Of a stretch of DNA of 64,000 nt, positions 44,854-55,965 are shown one piece after another. How positions within the stretch are numbered: position 1 is the stretch's first letter; each line of letters starts with the position of its first letter. This DNA comes from Ganoderma boninense (taxonomy: Eukaryota; Basidiomycota; Agaricomycetes; Polyporales; Polyporaceae), in the NCBI GenBank assembly GCA_002900995.3, contig CM035313.1:1302001-1366000 (forward strand). The letters run 5' to 3'. The position numbers and the translations under genes are program-made. The notes below the pieces were generated by a model that was not told the DNA's origin, ran no database searches, and worked only from the letters and a program-made list of their open reading frames with translations.

Positions 44854-46593
44854 ATGTCAGTCAGCGAAGAACCACCAGCAACCCACGCGCCTGTTTCTTC
44901 CGGTCCCGCTGCCGACGCCGCGAATACCGCAAGCGCCGCGGATCCTCACGACCAAATTCAGACTGCCACCGCTGGAGATTCCCCGAGGCCGGCTGATATC
45001 TCTGCGACTGCGGACCTCGCCGACCATGCAGCCACGACAACCACTACCAGCCTTCTTGAACCAGATCCTCCTCTCTCACAACCTTCCCCCTCTGTGAACC
45101 CATTCGACTCCCAGGTCGCTCAGACCGACGACGCCCCCGAGCTGCCCCCGAGGCCTGAACCCATAGAACACGACCCCGCAATGGCCACTGCAGCTGCTAT
45201 CCAAGACAGCCATGCGACTCCGATACCGACGACCGGAGTGGATGCTGTCGCGACGCAGGAGGAACGCGTCAGCCCGCAGGTGGAGGCGCTGCGCGCGATG
45301 TTCCCTGATTTCGACGTTGCTGTATTGTGAGTAATTCATTCGTACGTGTCGCCGCCCCCCCAGTCGCCGCGGGGTGGCTTATTGCGCGTTGCTGAACGAG
45401 TGTGTCTGTGCCGTGTAACAGGCAATCAGTGCTGGAGTCGGTGAACAACGACCAGGAGCGGGCGTTGGATGTCTTGCTGGGGATGAGCGACCCGGAATAC
45501 GTTTCGACCCAGCCCGTGCAGCAGCCTCAGGTTCGTCTCCACTCGCACCATCGTCCCACTTCCAGCCTCTAACACGGTCACCCCCCTTGGCTATGCTCCT
45601 CTTCATCCCGATTCGGTCCTCAACAATGTTCACATCCGTGCTCTCAGCCTGAGGCGCCCTCCATGGATCTTGATGAGCAGCTCGCTCGCCAGCTGATGCT
45701 CGAGGATCAACAACAGCAGAGATATGCCAGCGGTACTTCCTGGACCCGACGGGGTGCCGGTGAAGTCCCATATCAGCAGCGACAACAGCCTTACGGCTCC
45801 CCACCACCGGGTCCTGGTGTCTCCGGCGAGCGGCCGAACGACCAGTTGCAGGAGTTCCAGCGCACGATGGGACAGATCGCGGAGAGCGGGAAGCGTACCT
45901 TCAGTTCGATCGTGTCAAAGGTGAAGGCGAAGATCAACGAGTATGAACAGTCTCGGTAAGCCGCCAGCTGCGCCTCCTGTTCTCATCTGGACTGCCCGCT
46001 GATACCCCGCTGCAGTAATGTGAATGGCGGACAAGCATCTGCCTCATCCACGGCACCCCAATGGGGCGCGGCGCCCCCCGCACACCTCGACCGCCACACC
46101 GCTCAGGAGGCGTACCAGCAGCAGTACTTCGCTGCGTCCAATGCCCCTGCTCAGCCTCCCGCCCCGTCCCCATACAATCCCTCCCAGGTGTCGGGGTATG
46201 ATCTTGATGAACCGGTCGTGCAGAGTGAGCGTGCCTTACCCCACATCGTTTGCATTCACTGACGGTCAGTCCTTGTAGGCCAACCCGCAGCGGTTGCGGC
46301 TCCGATCCCTTCCCCTGCTGCGCAGCCCGCCCAGTCGCCGCGCCCATCCGGTGACGTCCCTCGGCCGCCACCTACCAACAACGGTAGCCCGGTCAATGCT
46401 GGTGAGCTCTTCTTTGTGTCCCAGTACATCGAAACCCGACCTCTGACCGTCCATATTCTCAACAGCGAAGATTGGGCTGCTTCCGAAACGGCCCGTGTCG
46501 CTACTGAACACGAGCTCGCCTCCCGCGACACGGCCAAGCGACGATGACGACGAGCTCGAGTACGTCGAGAACCCTTTCGAGGAGCACAAGTAG
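44854..46593 (+). CDS. CUE-domain ubiquitin-binding protein (Cue5-like)
   Basis: Six exons: 44854-45326, 45422-45530, 45648-45955, 46016-46224, 46279-46401 and 46466-46593, 449 residues. The CUE domain lies at about residues 145-185: VSPQVEALRAMFPDFDVAVL then QSVLESVNNDQERALDVLLG, with the conserved 'MFP' and di-leucine ubiquitin-contact motifs. Either side is low-complexity: a Thr/Ala/Pro-rich N-terminus and a Gln/Pro-rich C-terminus with a conserved LDEQLARQLMLEDQQQ segment and a helical QIAESGKRTFSSIVSKVKAK. This order fits yeast Cue5, a cytosolic adaptor linking ubiquitinated cargo to autophagy; the tail ending DDDELEYVENPFEEH is acidic. Whether it has an Atg8-interacting motif is not clear from sequence. 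Confidence 0.88.
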
Positions 46594-47615
46594 ACAGCCG
46601 ACTGGGAACTCGGACGATCGGACTTCGAGCGCGGATTATGTACAGGTATACCTTTCGTTGACTTTCCAGTTGTCTTGCTTTGGGGCGGACTGTGACGATA
46701 TGCGAATGAAACATGCACATGTTGTACGTCTATTATTCCAGAATGACATACGGAGTACCTTGCTGTTGGAGCTGATTTGGAGGTGCGGATGGTGGTGCAC
46801 AAGGCGCCAGGCAAGTGGTAAATATGTGCTCGTCATTTGACCCCAGGCTGGCTCATAATTGTTACTGGCTGCCGGGGCCACTGTGGAAGCGTTCGCCAGT
46901 TATACATCGGCCAACCCATGATGGTTTGGTTTGATTTGAGTCTCGAGTTGCACAAGTCTAATATGCTGTGAGCGTTGGGGGCTTGTTGTCGCTGCATGGC
47001 TCTTGACTTTTTTGACGCGTTTCGGTGGAGAGAGTTGTCTGCAGGATGCTCAAGCTCGTTCGGTATTTTGGACAGCCTGCTGCAAAAGCCGTCGAAATCG
47101 CGCTAATGGCTGGTCTAGATCCACAGAGGCATTTTCTTGTTGACAGGTGGAACAGCAGCACGTCAAGACATTTATCATGGAGCAACGTCGGTGACGTTAT
47201 GGAGGTAACTGTGGTTACGAATGGAGTCTACTAGAGTTATGCGCGTTATACGTTATGCGCAGTGGGACAGGGTGGGCTGGTGCTTAGTGCAAGTGTCAAA
47301 TAAGTAAGCATGCGGCCGATTAACAGCAAACGACAGACCTGTAGTTGTGGGATTGACTGCAGCTCGAGGCCAAGGCCAGCAGCAGAACGCCGAGCTTTTG
47401 ACATTGACAATGACAGGCGACAACAAGTCCTTGTGCCATATCTAGATGGCAGCGGGGAAGTTCGCCAATCTCAGCGTGTCGATCTGCCCTCCCCTTGCCC
47501 TCCCCGAAAGTAAGTCCAACCCCCGCTCGCGTTCCACCAGGTTCGGGCCCCGAGTGCTACAGTAATGCATGCACCACGAATCCAACCGCCCAAGAAGGAC
47601 CACTTCTGTCTAGAG
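46594..47615. other. Intergenic region
   Basis: 3' flank of the CUE gene up to the retrotransposon target site. A short palindrome-like segment (TTATGCGCGTTATACGTTATGCGC near 47236) was noted but has no element boundaries. Confidence 0.4.
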
Positions 47616-47620
47616 CCTCA

Positions 47621-47891
47621 TGTAGAAAATCGAGGGCGCTCGGAGCGCACGAGAGAGAGGAGCAGGGCGAAGGAATGCGATTCGCGTTTGGCCGTGCAAA
47701 CGCGTGCCGGACAACGTAGATACAGGTCTGCTTAAATACACGAATATGAGGTCCATTATATGAAATAAGCGGGGGTGCGGGTATCCGACGGGAGGCGGGA
47801 TGGAGGTAGCGGGATGGAGGCGGGCAGAGGCGGAGCAGGTGCACGCGCGAGCTCGCCCGATGCGTCGTACGGAAGACGCCGGAATCCAACA
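47621..47891 (-). repeat. 3' LTR (in element orientation)
   Basis: Identical to the copy at 49017-49287; bounded by TG...CA and the CCTCA duplication on its outer side. Confidence 0.93.
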
Positions 47892-48023
47892 CATCCCCTC
47901 GAGCGAGCGCGGGGTACAAGCGAAGCAGCAGGAAAGTAAACGAGGGGAAGGGGGTAGCAAAACGAAAGAAAGTAACATGAAAGAGAACATACGAGAGTGG
48001 GGTACATCCCCTGAAGCAGGCAA

Positions 48024-48836
48024 CTACCAAGCAACATCCTCCTCCACAATCGGGCCCTTGATAAGCCTGTTCTTCGGCACAACGGCGGCGGTGAACGCGT
48101 ACGCCATGTGGGCTTCATCGGGCTCGTCCTTGAGCTGGGGGCAGTCACGCTGATAGTGACCCTTCTTCGAACACTTGAAGCAGGTGATGCGCTCTAGCGG
48201 AGTGCGCGGCTTCATGGTGGCAGCGAGGGCGGTGTCATAGGAAGTACTGGGGGCGGAAGCGAGAGAGAGCTGGCGGGACTCCTCGTTAAGGAGGCGGGTG
48301 ATGACGTAGTCGAGAGTGAGGTCGCTGGGCGGGGTCGAGTCAAGGTTGACGACGAGCTGGGAATACGAGTCGGGGAGACCATTCGTGAGAGCGAGGATGC
48401 GGTCTTCATCGTCAATCGAAGCACCGATCTCCTGGAGGCGGAACGCGGCGCGGCGGACGTCGGCGATGTACGAGGTCATGGACTGGTCGGGGCGCTTGGA
48501 CATACGCCAGAGCGCGCGGCGATGGGCGAGACGGGTTCCGAAACCGCGGGCGAGGTGGACACGGCGAAGCTCGGACCATACCTCATGGGCGTCCGTGGAC
48601 TGGACGTGAGCGTACTGGGTCGGCTCGATGTTGAGGATGAGCTCGGCACGGGCCTCGGCGATTTTGGCGCGCCAGGAACGGACGGCCTTCGTGTTGTCGG
48701 AGCCGTTGGGACGGGTGTCGGTAGCGGGGGCGGAGGTCACCTCCCACAGGCCCTTGCGGGTGAGGAGAGCCTCAATGCCGACGACCCACTCGGCGTAGTT
48801 GTCGTCGTTGAGCCGGGCGATCGAGGATGGGGCCAT
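48024..48836 (-). CDS. Copia-type Gag polyprotein (UBN2/DUF4219 type)
   Basis: 270 residues from the ATG at 48836. The N-terminal Gag part (LNDDNYAEWVVGIEALLTRK, GLWEV) and the central helices (VWSELRRVHLARGFG, MTSYIADVRRAAFRLQEIG, ILALTNGLPDSYSQLVVNLD) are typical of Ty1/Copia Gag. A CCHC zinc knuckle (CFKCSKKGHYQRDC) binds RNA. The frame stops at VEEDVAW, just where autonomous Copia polyproteins continue into the protease motif W-x-x-D-S-G-A, and the LTR starts about 130 bases later, so pol appears cleanly absent. The frame is intact, implying functional Gag. Confidence 0.92.
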   Translation of the reverse strand: MAPSSIARLNDDNYAEWVVGIEALLTRKGLWEVTSAPATDTRPNGSDNTKAVRSWRAKIAEARAELILNIEPTQYAHVQSTDAHEVWSELRRVHLARGFGTRLAHRRALWRMSKRPDQSMTSYIADVRRAAFRLQEIGASIDDEDRILALTNGLPDSYSQLVVNLDSTPPSDLTLDYVITRLLNEESRQLSLASAPSTSYDTALAATMKPRTPLERITCFKCSKKGHYQRDCPQLKDEPDEAHMAYAFTAAVVPKNRLIKGPIVEEDVAW

Positions 48837-49016
48837 AGCGTCGGATACGAGGGTGCGGGGACGGGAACGGAGCGGGGACACGGAACAGGGCGGTGCGGTC
48901 GCGGTACGGGGTCACGGTCGTCGTCGTGGCCGGATCGTCGGGTCGTCGGGTCGTCGAGTGGCTTCGGCCCCACTAGGCAGTGCCGCGAATTAACCTTCGG
49001 GCAAGGTACGCGTTTG

Positions 49017-49287
49017 TGTAGAAAATCGAGGGCGCTCGGAGCGCACGAGAGAGAGGAGCAGGGCGAAGGAATGCGATTCGCGTTTGGCCGTGCAAACGCG
49101 TGCCGGACAACGTAGATACAGGTCTGCTTAAATACACGAATATGAGGTCCATTATATGAAATAAGCGGGGGTGCGGGTATCCGACGGGAGGCGGGATGGA
49201 GGTAGCGGGATGGAGGCGGGCAGAGGCGGAGCAGGTGCACGCGCGAGCTCGCCCGATGCGTCGTACGGAAGACGCCGGAATCCAACA
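49017..49287 (-). repeat. 5' LTR (in element orientation)
   Basis: Identical to the copy at 47621-47891; expected to carry the element promoter. TTAAATA and TATATGA-like A/T motifs lie inside. Confidence 0.93.
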
Positions 49288-49292
49288 CCTCA

Positions 49293-50830
49293 GGCTTTGT
49301 GTCCCCATTGCCAATTGCACTGGACAACAACGTCAGGCCCGAGCAGCCTGCCCGGGCCCTCTGGCGTTGGCGCTTGTGGCGTCGCTCGTCTTGACCCTCC
49401 CCGAAACCCTCGTATCGCCTAGGCTACATAGGTATGCAGCGCTATGAACTACACGGCCAGACGGGATTTAGCACCAGGGTTGAAGTAGAGCGGAATGGGC
49501 CAGAGTTAACTTGAGTGTTTTGATCCCAGGTTATTCGAAACTTGTGCGGAGCGCATAACCCGAGATTTCAAGACCAGCTTAACCCAGACGCGCAACTTGG
49601 GGTCAACCCTCTGTCGCTTCAACCTGAGTTCAACTTCTGAAGACAAACCCAACTTGCACTCTCGTCGTTTCAACCTCAGGACATATCCTCTCAGGCGCCT
49701 GATCCCATCCATATCATGATGGCGATGGTGTGAGCTGAAGTTTTCCGAGTCCTTGCCGCAGTGTCGGTGGCAGGCGCACCTTCCTTGTCTCCTTCCACCA
49801 TCTTCCTCCCCCTCCACAGACTCCCTCCCTCCCTGGACCTGCCCTGGTGAGTGTCCCCCCCTCCCTCCAGGACCTCCATCGCGGAGCCTACAGCAAGGTG
49901 CGTAGGGCCCGAAGCTCCAGGCGTTCGCCTTAGAGAGGTTGACACCCATGGGAACGAGCTCGCTTTCGAGCTCATTGCCTAACGTGTCATCTTCCCTTTG
50001 GGTGCTCTGGAGTGTCAGGCTCTGATTCACGCTGTAAAGCACCTTCGCGCCCCGCCGTCGCGGTCGTATATTTGCTGTACATCTTGTGTGCCACCCCTGT
50101 CCTAGCTCGCTGCTGTGTCCCAAATGATCATTTTGACAGCACCAGCGGTCCGAGAATGACTGTGCATCGCATGCGCCTTTTTGCGCTCCATTTTTCTACT
50201 GTGTATCGTATGTAGTACAACAATGCATGTATGTACGCGAGTAGAACCGTTGACAATACATTTTCTCCCCGAACGTCCTGCCTGATTGCCTGAGGCCTTG
50301 GTCCCCTGTCCCGAGTTGTCCCGAGCCAGCGATACGAATCCGCTCTAGCAACCGCCTGTCAGATCACGTGCAGCAGCGTTCAACCCAGGGTTAAAACTCG
50401 ATTCAGCCTGAGGGTGAGTTGCCGACAGGTCATCCCCAGTGCCATGGTTCATAATAGTACTGGAGTTAAAATCAGTTAAGCTGGGGTTGTCCTCCGGCGG
50501 GATAACCCTGGGGTCATAGCGCTGCATGCCTGTGTAAGTATCCCCCGGAATATTATCATTGTTCAGACATGCGAGACGGAGAACTCACGTGGTCAATTCA
50601 ATAGTCGCGGGCCTCCCCTGCGCGATCTACCCCAATAACACGCCGTGTGGCGCAAGGAACGAAAAACATTCAAGATATGGCAGCGCGGATCCGCTGTCCA
50701 TGCCCCCCATACTCTCGTTCCTTCCAGCAGCTGCCTACTGGCGACCGGCGACCTTTTCGTTCTTTACCCTCCTCCTCTTCGTCCCGTCCAGGAATCTGCT
50801 TTCTAGCATTTCCATTGCCGCTCGTTCATA
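49293..50830. other. Intergenic region upstream of aspartic protease
   Basis: No gene recognised; sequence between 49510 and 50060 has open frames without motifs. CT-rich sequence immediately precedes the protease ATG. Confidence 0.45.
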
Positions 50831-52322
50831 ATGTTCTGCAAGACCACTCTCTTTTCCCTCTCCCTCGCCCTCATCGCCGCTTCCAGCCCCGTCATCACAG
50901 ACGTCGGCATCAAGATCCCCATTGAGAAGCGCTCCTCCCTCACCAACGCCGACGGTACCTTCAACCACGAGAAGGCTATCATCCAGACGGTCAAGACCCT
51001 CAAGTACGCACTTACCTTCATTTCCTCTTTTGATGACGTAGGCATGCATACACGTATGCTGTGCTGATCCAACCCTCTTTCCCCACCCTCCAGCAAACAC
51101 CGTGCGAACTTGATCAACCTCGAGAAGAACGTCGGCTCCCATGTCTTCAAGGAGGGTGCCGTCATCAAGCCCCTCGCTGTCGTCCCCGACCACATTGCTA
51201 AGCGTCAGTCCGAGCCTCTCACCGACGAGGAGGACGACCTCGAGTGGGCGGGCACGATCTCCATCGGCACCCCGGCCCAGAAGTTCCTGATCGACTTCGA
51301 CACCGGCTCCTCGGACCTCTGGGTTCCCAGCTCGTCGTGCACGAGCTCGACTTGCAAGTCAAAGGACCGGTACAACGCGAAGAGCTCGAGCACATCCTCG
51401 AAGCAGTCCGGGTCGTTCTCGATCGAGTACGGCGATGGCTCTACCGTGTCGGGCCCTGTCTATGCCGAGACTGTCACTGTGGCGGGTGTCACCGTCAAGT
51501 CTCAGAAGTTCTCCCCCGTCACGACGCTCTCGAGCTCGTTCAGCAGCGACCCCATTGATGGCATTCTCGGTCTCGCCTACCCTGCCATCTCTAACCTCAA
51601 GGCCGTACGTCTCTCTGCCTTTGCATCTCCTTCTCTCACTGACCTGATCCCAACAGGACCCCTTCTTCAAGACCGCCATGAACCAGCACCGCGTGAAGTC
51701 GGGCGAGTTCGCCTTCAAGCTCGCCCCCAAAGGTACCGCGTCTGAGCTCTACCTTGGCGGCACGAACCACAAGCTCTACTCGGGCTCGATCGAGTACCAC
51801 AAAGTCGACATGTCGACGGGCTTCTGGCAGATCCCTGGCGCGAAGGCGTACGTGAACGGCAAGACAATCGTCACCGGCTTCGAGACCATCATCGACTCCG
51901 GCACTACTATCATGTATGGTCCCCCCGCCGCGATCAAGAAGCTCTACGCCGCTATTCCCGGCTCGGGCGTGTACGACTCGAGCCAGGGCTTCTACTACTA
52001 CCCCTGCAACAAGACCCCTACCATCGCGTTCTCGTGGGGCGGCAAGGAGTGGGCGATCTCCTTCGCCAAGTGAGTGTGTCGTTTCGATCTTTGCACGGCA
52101 GCATCGATGCAATTTCCGAATCTAAATACCACCTTCTTCCTGTGCACCAGCCTCAACCTCGGCGAGACCGCGAAGGGATCAGGCAAGTGCGTCAGCTCGC
52201 TCGCGGGCCTGGACATCGGCCTCGGCAGCAACGTCTGGCTGCTTGGCGACTCGTTCATGAAGAACGTTTACACCGCGTTCTCCTTCGACAGCAACTCCGT
52301 CGGCTTCGCCAAGCTCGTCTAG
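50831..52322 (+). CDS. Secreted aspartic protease, polyporopepsin-like (A1 family)
   Basis: Four exons: 50831-51003, 51094-51604, 51657-52069 and 52151-52322, 422 residues. A signal peptide (TTLFSLSLALIAASS) and a propeptide (ending ...HIAKRQSEPL) precede the mature enzyme. Both catalytic triads are intact: FDTGSSDLWVPSSSC and IIDSGTTIMYGPP; the flap Tyr is in SIEYGDGSTVSGPV. Other A1 landmarks: DPIDGILGLAYP, FWQIPGAKAYVNGK, YYYPCNKTPTIAFSWGG, and near the C-terminus WLLGDSFMKNVYTAFSFD. Expected to be secreted and active at acidic pH, as for the milk-clotting enzymes of polypores. A close paralogue in inverted orientation lies 10 kb away at the right edge. Confidence 0.96.
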
Positions 52323-53788
52323 GCTGCGCCCCAACCTCATTCGTTGGTGTACGATTGATCCCTGTGACGGGAAGGGTCGGTTCAAAAGTCGCTCGAGTAA
52401 CCTCGGTAGCCGTACGATAGTCATACCTCATACTCTCTCCTTGCATTCACTTGACACTGTATCCGCATCCTACCTACTACTCTCTTTTGCTGATCCGCTG
52501 TCGGTATTATGCAATGCCATACGACGTGCTCTCGAATACGAATACTTTTCCCGTCGTCGGAACCTGGAGGAGCCTGACATTCCTGAAGAAATAGGAGACC
52601 ACTGTGGACACTCGATTGGTGAGTTTTGTGCTCAAATATGTTCCTGTTTTCAAGCCTTCTCTTGACGAGTCCGTGTGCCACTGCAAGTAAGTGTGTCGGT
52701 CGGTTGCGACTGGGGGTGGGCAGCGCCCGCTAGCCGACGTCCAGGCGCCCAAGGTCGGTAAGCACTGTGCCGAGGTGTGCCGACGAGATATCAGCAAATT
52801 ATCTGGGATCTAAGCGAGCTACACGCCATCTAATCTTGCTCTCTTTCAGCTCCGACACTGTGTCCGACGGTCAACTTGGGTGCATGGGGAGGGCACCCCC
52901 CAGAGTAGTGTGGCCTGCGACGACAGCACAGTTTGGAATATTTTCAATATAAGTTGCATTTGGCATGATTTGAAGCAATTCCACCGGCTGGGTCAAGAGA
53001 ATTTGGGACAGCTTTGCCCGGGAATTCAGGAGCCTCAGCAGTGGGTATCTTTCCTTGTTTTTTTCGAAATTAGCACATATAATGTGAGATTGTGACATAG
53101 AATGTACACTGAGTACATATAATCGTATAAAGAAGAGGAAAGAAGCCATCGGCATAGGCTTCACGCATCCAGCTTTTCTCGCTTAACGAGCGCTTATCGA
53201 CCCACAGGCGGTCCCAACCACCACAAACCTCGTTTATTCATGAAGACTGGACCCCGCTGGCCATCCCAAATTTCTATGATGCGGTTAAAATGACATGAAC
53301 AAGGTATCCTCCGGTTCAGAGATGAAAAATAAGCTCAAAAATGATATCCTTCTGACTCAATTTGGGCAATTTTAAAAAACCAGACCGGAGATCTATTTCT
53401 ACAGGTTCCTCGCCATCTATTACAGCAAATTCTGAGTGAATAGAGCTCCTCCTTGCACGGGAATTGCTCACAACGTCCATGACCATCCCCCGCTAGCGCT
53501 CCGCTCGCTTGACCTCCTTGCCGAAGACTGGCCGTGTTATCTCCTGTCCCAGATGAGAACACCGTCATCTACCCGAGTCCGTTATCTAGACAACTGTGCG
53601 AAACGTCCGACAAGCGAACCCTAGACGCCTGGACGGCGCTTCAGCTCGCTTAGGCCGGCGCTGCCCACCCCCATTGCGAGATCTAGAAGAGCGACTCCGT
53701 CTTTCTCCCACGTGCGGTGGCTGTGATGTTTTTGGACTTTTCTCCTCACCTTTCCTCACCTTTGCAACCCACTCTGCTCTCCCCCAAA
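52323..53788. other. Intergenic region, 1.5 kb
   Basis: 3' flank of the protease and promoter of the SET gene. No gene recognised; A+T-richer between 52900 and 53420. Confidence 0.45.
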
Positions 53789-55766
53789 ATGCCCTCTGAG
53801 GTAGCCTCGAAACTCCTACACTGGTTCCAGCAGCAGCATGGTGCTATCGACACAACTAGCATGGGAATAGTCGACTTCCCAGGTCACGGGCGCGGCGCGA
53901 TCGCGCTGAAGGACATCCCAGTGCGCTTTCTCTCTACTCGAGGCGCGAACGTGGATCTAATTGCTCGTGTTCGCAGGAAGATTACACTATTTTCAGTCTT
54001 CCGAGGGACTTGACTCTGTCAACACGAACGTCGACGCTCCCTGCGCTGATGGGCAAAGCTTGGACGGATTTTGGACTTCACGAAGGGTGGGCAGGGCTTA
54101 TCCTCTGCATGATGTGGGAGGAATCTAGGGGAAGCGAGTCGAAGTGGTCAGGATACCTTGGTGAGTCTTGCTTCAACCGGTACGCGCGACGGACTCCTGA
54201 CATCCCAGGTAGCTGCGCTGCCCAACAAGTTTGATACCCCGATGTTCTGGGCGGAGGAGGATCTGAAGGAGCTGCAGGGAACCGCGGTGGTAGGTCTGTC
54301 TCCCCTCCAGCGCGCTGCGCACACCGGGTTGACCTGCGAGGGGCAGACAAAATCGGCAGACACGAGGCCGAGCGCGATTACTTTGAAAAAGTGACCCCTG
54401 CCGTGAAGGTGCGTTCTCGTTCCCCTGCCACGCTTGAGCCTCGCAGCCAATCCCCGATACGACGCGCTTTAGAGCCGGCCCGACCTGTTTCCCCAAGAGA
54501 AGCTCGCGCAACACTTTTCTCTCGAGCGCTATCACCTGAACGGCAGCCGAATCCTCTCTCGCAGCTTCCACGTGGAGAAATGGAGAGGCGAGCATGCTGA
54601 GGGCGAAGACGACGATGATGATGAGGGGAAAGATCACGGAGGCGAAGATAGCGCGATGGACATCGACCCTCAATCCACTGTCAACGACGAGAGCGATGCA
54701 CCAGTTCCGGTGGTCGGGGGGAACGAGTCCGAAGAAGCCGAGCTCGAGGAAGACGAAGACGAGGATGATGATGACAGGGAAGATCCCGCGGACGTTGCAA
54801 TGGTGCCCATGGCGGATATGCTCAATGCGCGGTTCGAGTCCGAGAACGTAAGAACCATCACGTCTCTCGGTCCTCGGAACGACTAGACCCTGACGGTTTG
54901 GTTAAAGGCTAAGCTGTTTTACGAGGAGCACGAGCTAAAGATGGTCACGACCAAGCCGATTAAAGCCGGCGAGCAAATTGTGAGTACCGGCCTCGACTGC
55001 AGGAGGGAGGCTGATTTGATTTCCCTCGCAGTGGAACACGTATGGCGACCCTCCGAACTCCGACTTGCTCAGGAGGTATGGGCATGTGGACCTCGTACCC
55101 CTTCGTCCTCCTCTGTCTGGTATGGGCAACCCAGAAGATGTGGTCGAGGTTCGAGCAGACCTCGTCGTGGCCGCTGTCTCTAAGAAAGTGAAGTACGATC
55201 TGCAAGAACGGGTGGACTGGTGGCTAGAAGACGCCGACGATGAGTGTGTAAGAGTTCTTGACGGTGGCAATTTACGTACTGATGTCACGACCTCGAAATA
55301 GCGTCTTCGTCCTGCGGACGGATTGCGAACTTCCCGAAGAGCTGATCTCGCTCGAGAGACTCCTATTGCTATCAAAGGATGAATGGGCTAAGGTGGCCAA
55401 GAAGAGCAAGGTTCCGAAACCTAAGATGGACATAGACGTGTTGGTGGTGGCTATCGATGTCCTCGAAGCGCGCCTGAAGGAGTACCCTACCGGCATTGAC
55501 GTGAGTCGAACCCTCATAATCTCGTGACAACGCCATACTGATAGTCTACTATGGCGAAGGAGGACGAGGGACTTCTTAAAGCCGGCTCTGTGGAGCTGTT
55601 GTCATCGAACAAGAAGCATGCCGTGATTGTTCGGCTTGGCGAAAAGCGCATCCTACAAGGCACCCTCGAGCAGCTCCGAGCCCAAGTTGCGGCATCGGCC
55701 AGGAACGGCAAGAAACGTGTACGAGACGAGGAGAGGGAAAGGAAGGGAAAGAAGGCGAAGAAATAG
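53789..55766 (+). CDS. RKM4: SET-domain lysine methyltransferase (Rkm4/SETD6-like)
   Basis: Nine exons: 53789-53920, 53977-54160, 54213-54293, 54347-54408, 54473-54847, 54908-54979, 55032-55243, 55302-55500 and 55545-55766, 512 residues. The split SET domain has FPGHGRGAIALKDIP near the N-terminus, an I-SET part with FSLPRDLTLST and LHEGWAGLILCMMWEES, and the catalytic end VPMADMLNARFESENAKLFY, TKPIKAGEQIWNTYGDPPNS, LLRRYGHVD, where 'NTYG' carries the catalytic Tyr. A long Asp/Glu-rich acidic insert sits before the C-SET motifs. The C-terminal Rubisco-LSMT-like substrate region follows (KYDLQERVDWW, CELPEELISLERLLLL), then a basic tail. Family members monomethylate ribosomal protein L42 (Rkm4) or RelA (SETD6). 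Substrate here is inferred. Confidence 0.9.
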
Positions 55767-55965
55767 AAGGCACCTGTGGTGCACATGGCCGTATGTCGTG
55801 AGTCATCTTTAGAACGAGTGGGAATATTTATGAACCATTTAGGACAAAAATGTCATGCATGCAGAGGCTGTGGCATTTGTGTATACACCGAGCGTAAAGG
55901 AGCGCAGGATAGGACTGATAAGGCTGACTCTGGTTCTGTCCACTACGAGCAGCTCACTATCTAAC

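Larger units (their letters stand above)
47621..49287 (-). mobile_element. Gag-only Copia-like LTR retrotransposon, intact
   Basis: A 1667-base element with two 271-base LTRs (47621-47891 and 49017-49287) that read base-for-base identical. In minus orientation each LTR begins TGTTGGATTCC and ends TTTTCTACA. The insertion is flanked by the 5-base duplication CCTCA (47616-47620 and 49288-49292). The interior (1125 bases) holds one minus-strand Gag gene and no protease, integrase, reverse transcriptase or RNase H. A purine-rich tract (GAGGGGATG) lies directly before the 3' LTR in element orientation. The primer-binding site was not identified with confidence. Identical LTRs imply recent insertion; lack of pol means it depends on enzymes from an autonomous relative. 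Confidence 0.93.

Noticed and set aside
47236..47262. Short palindromic TTATGCGCG...TTATGCGC motif as second MITE copy
   Set aside because: Shares only the TTATGCG core with the element at 3298; no matching ends or duplications.
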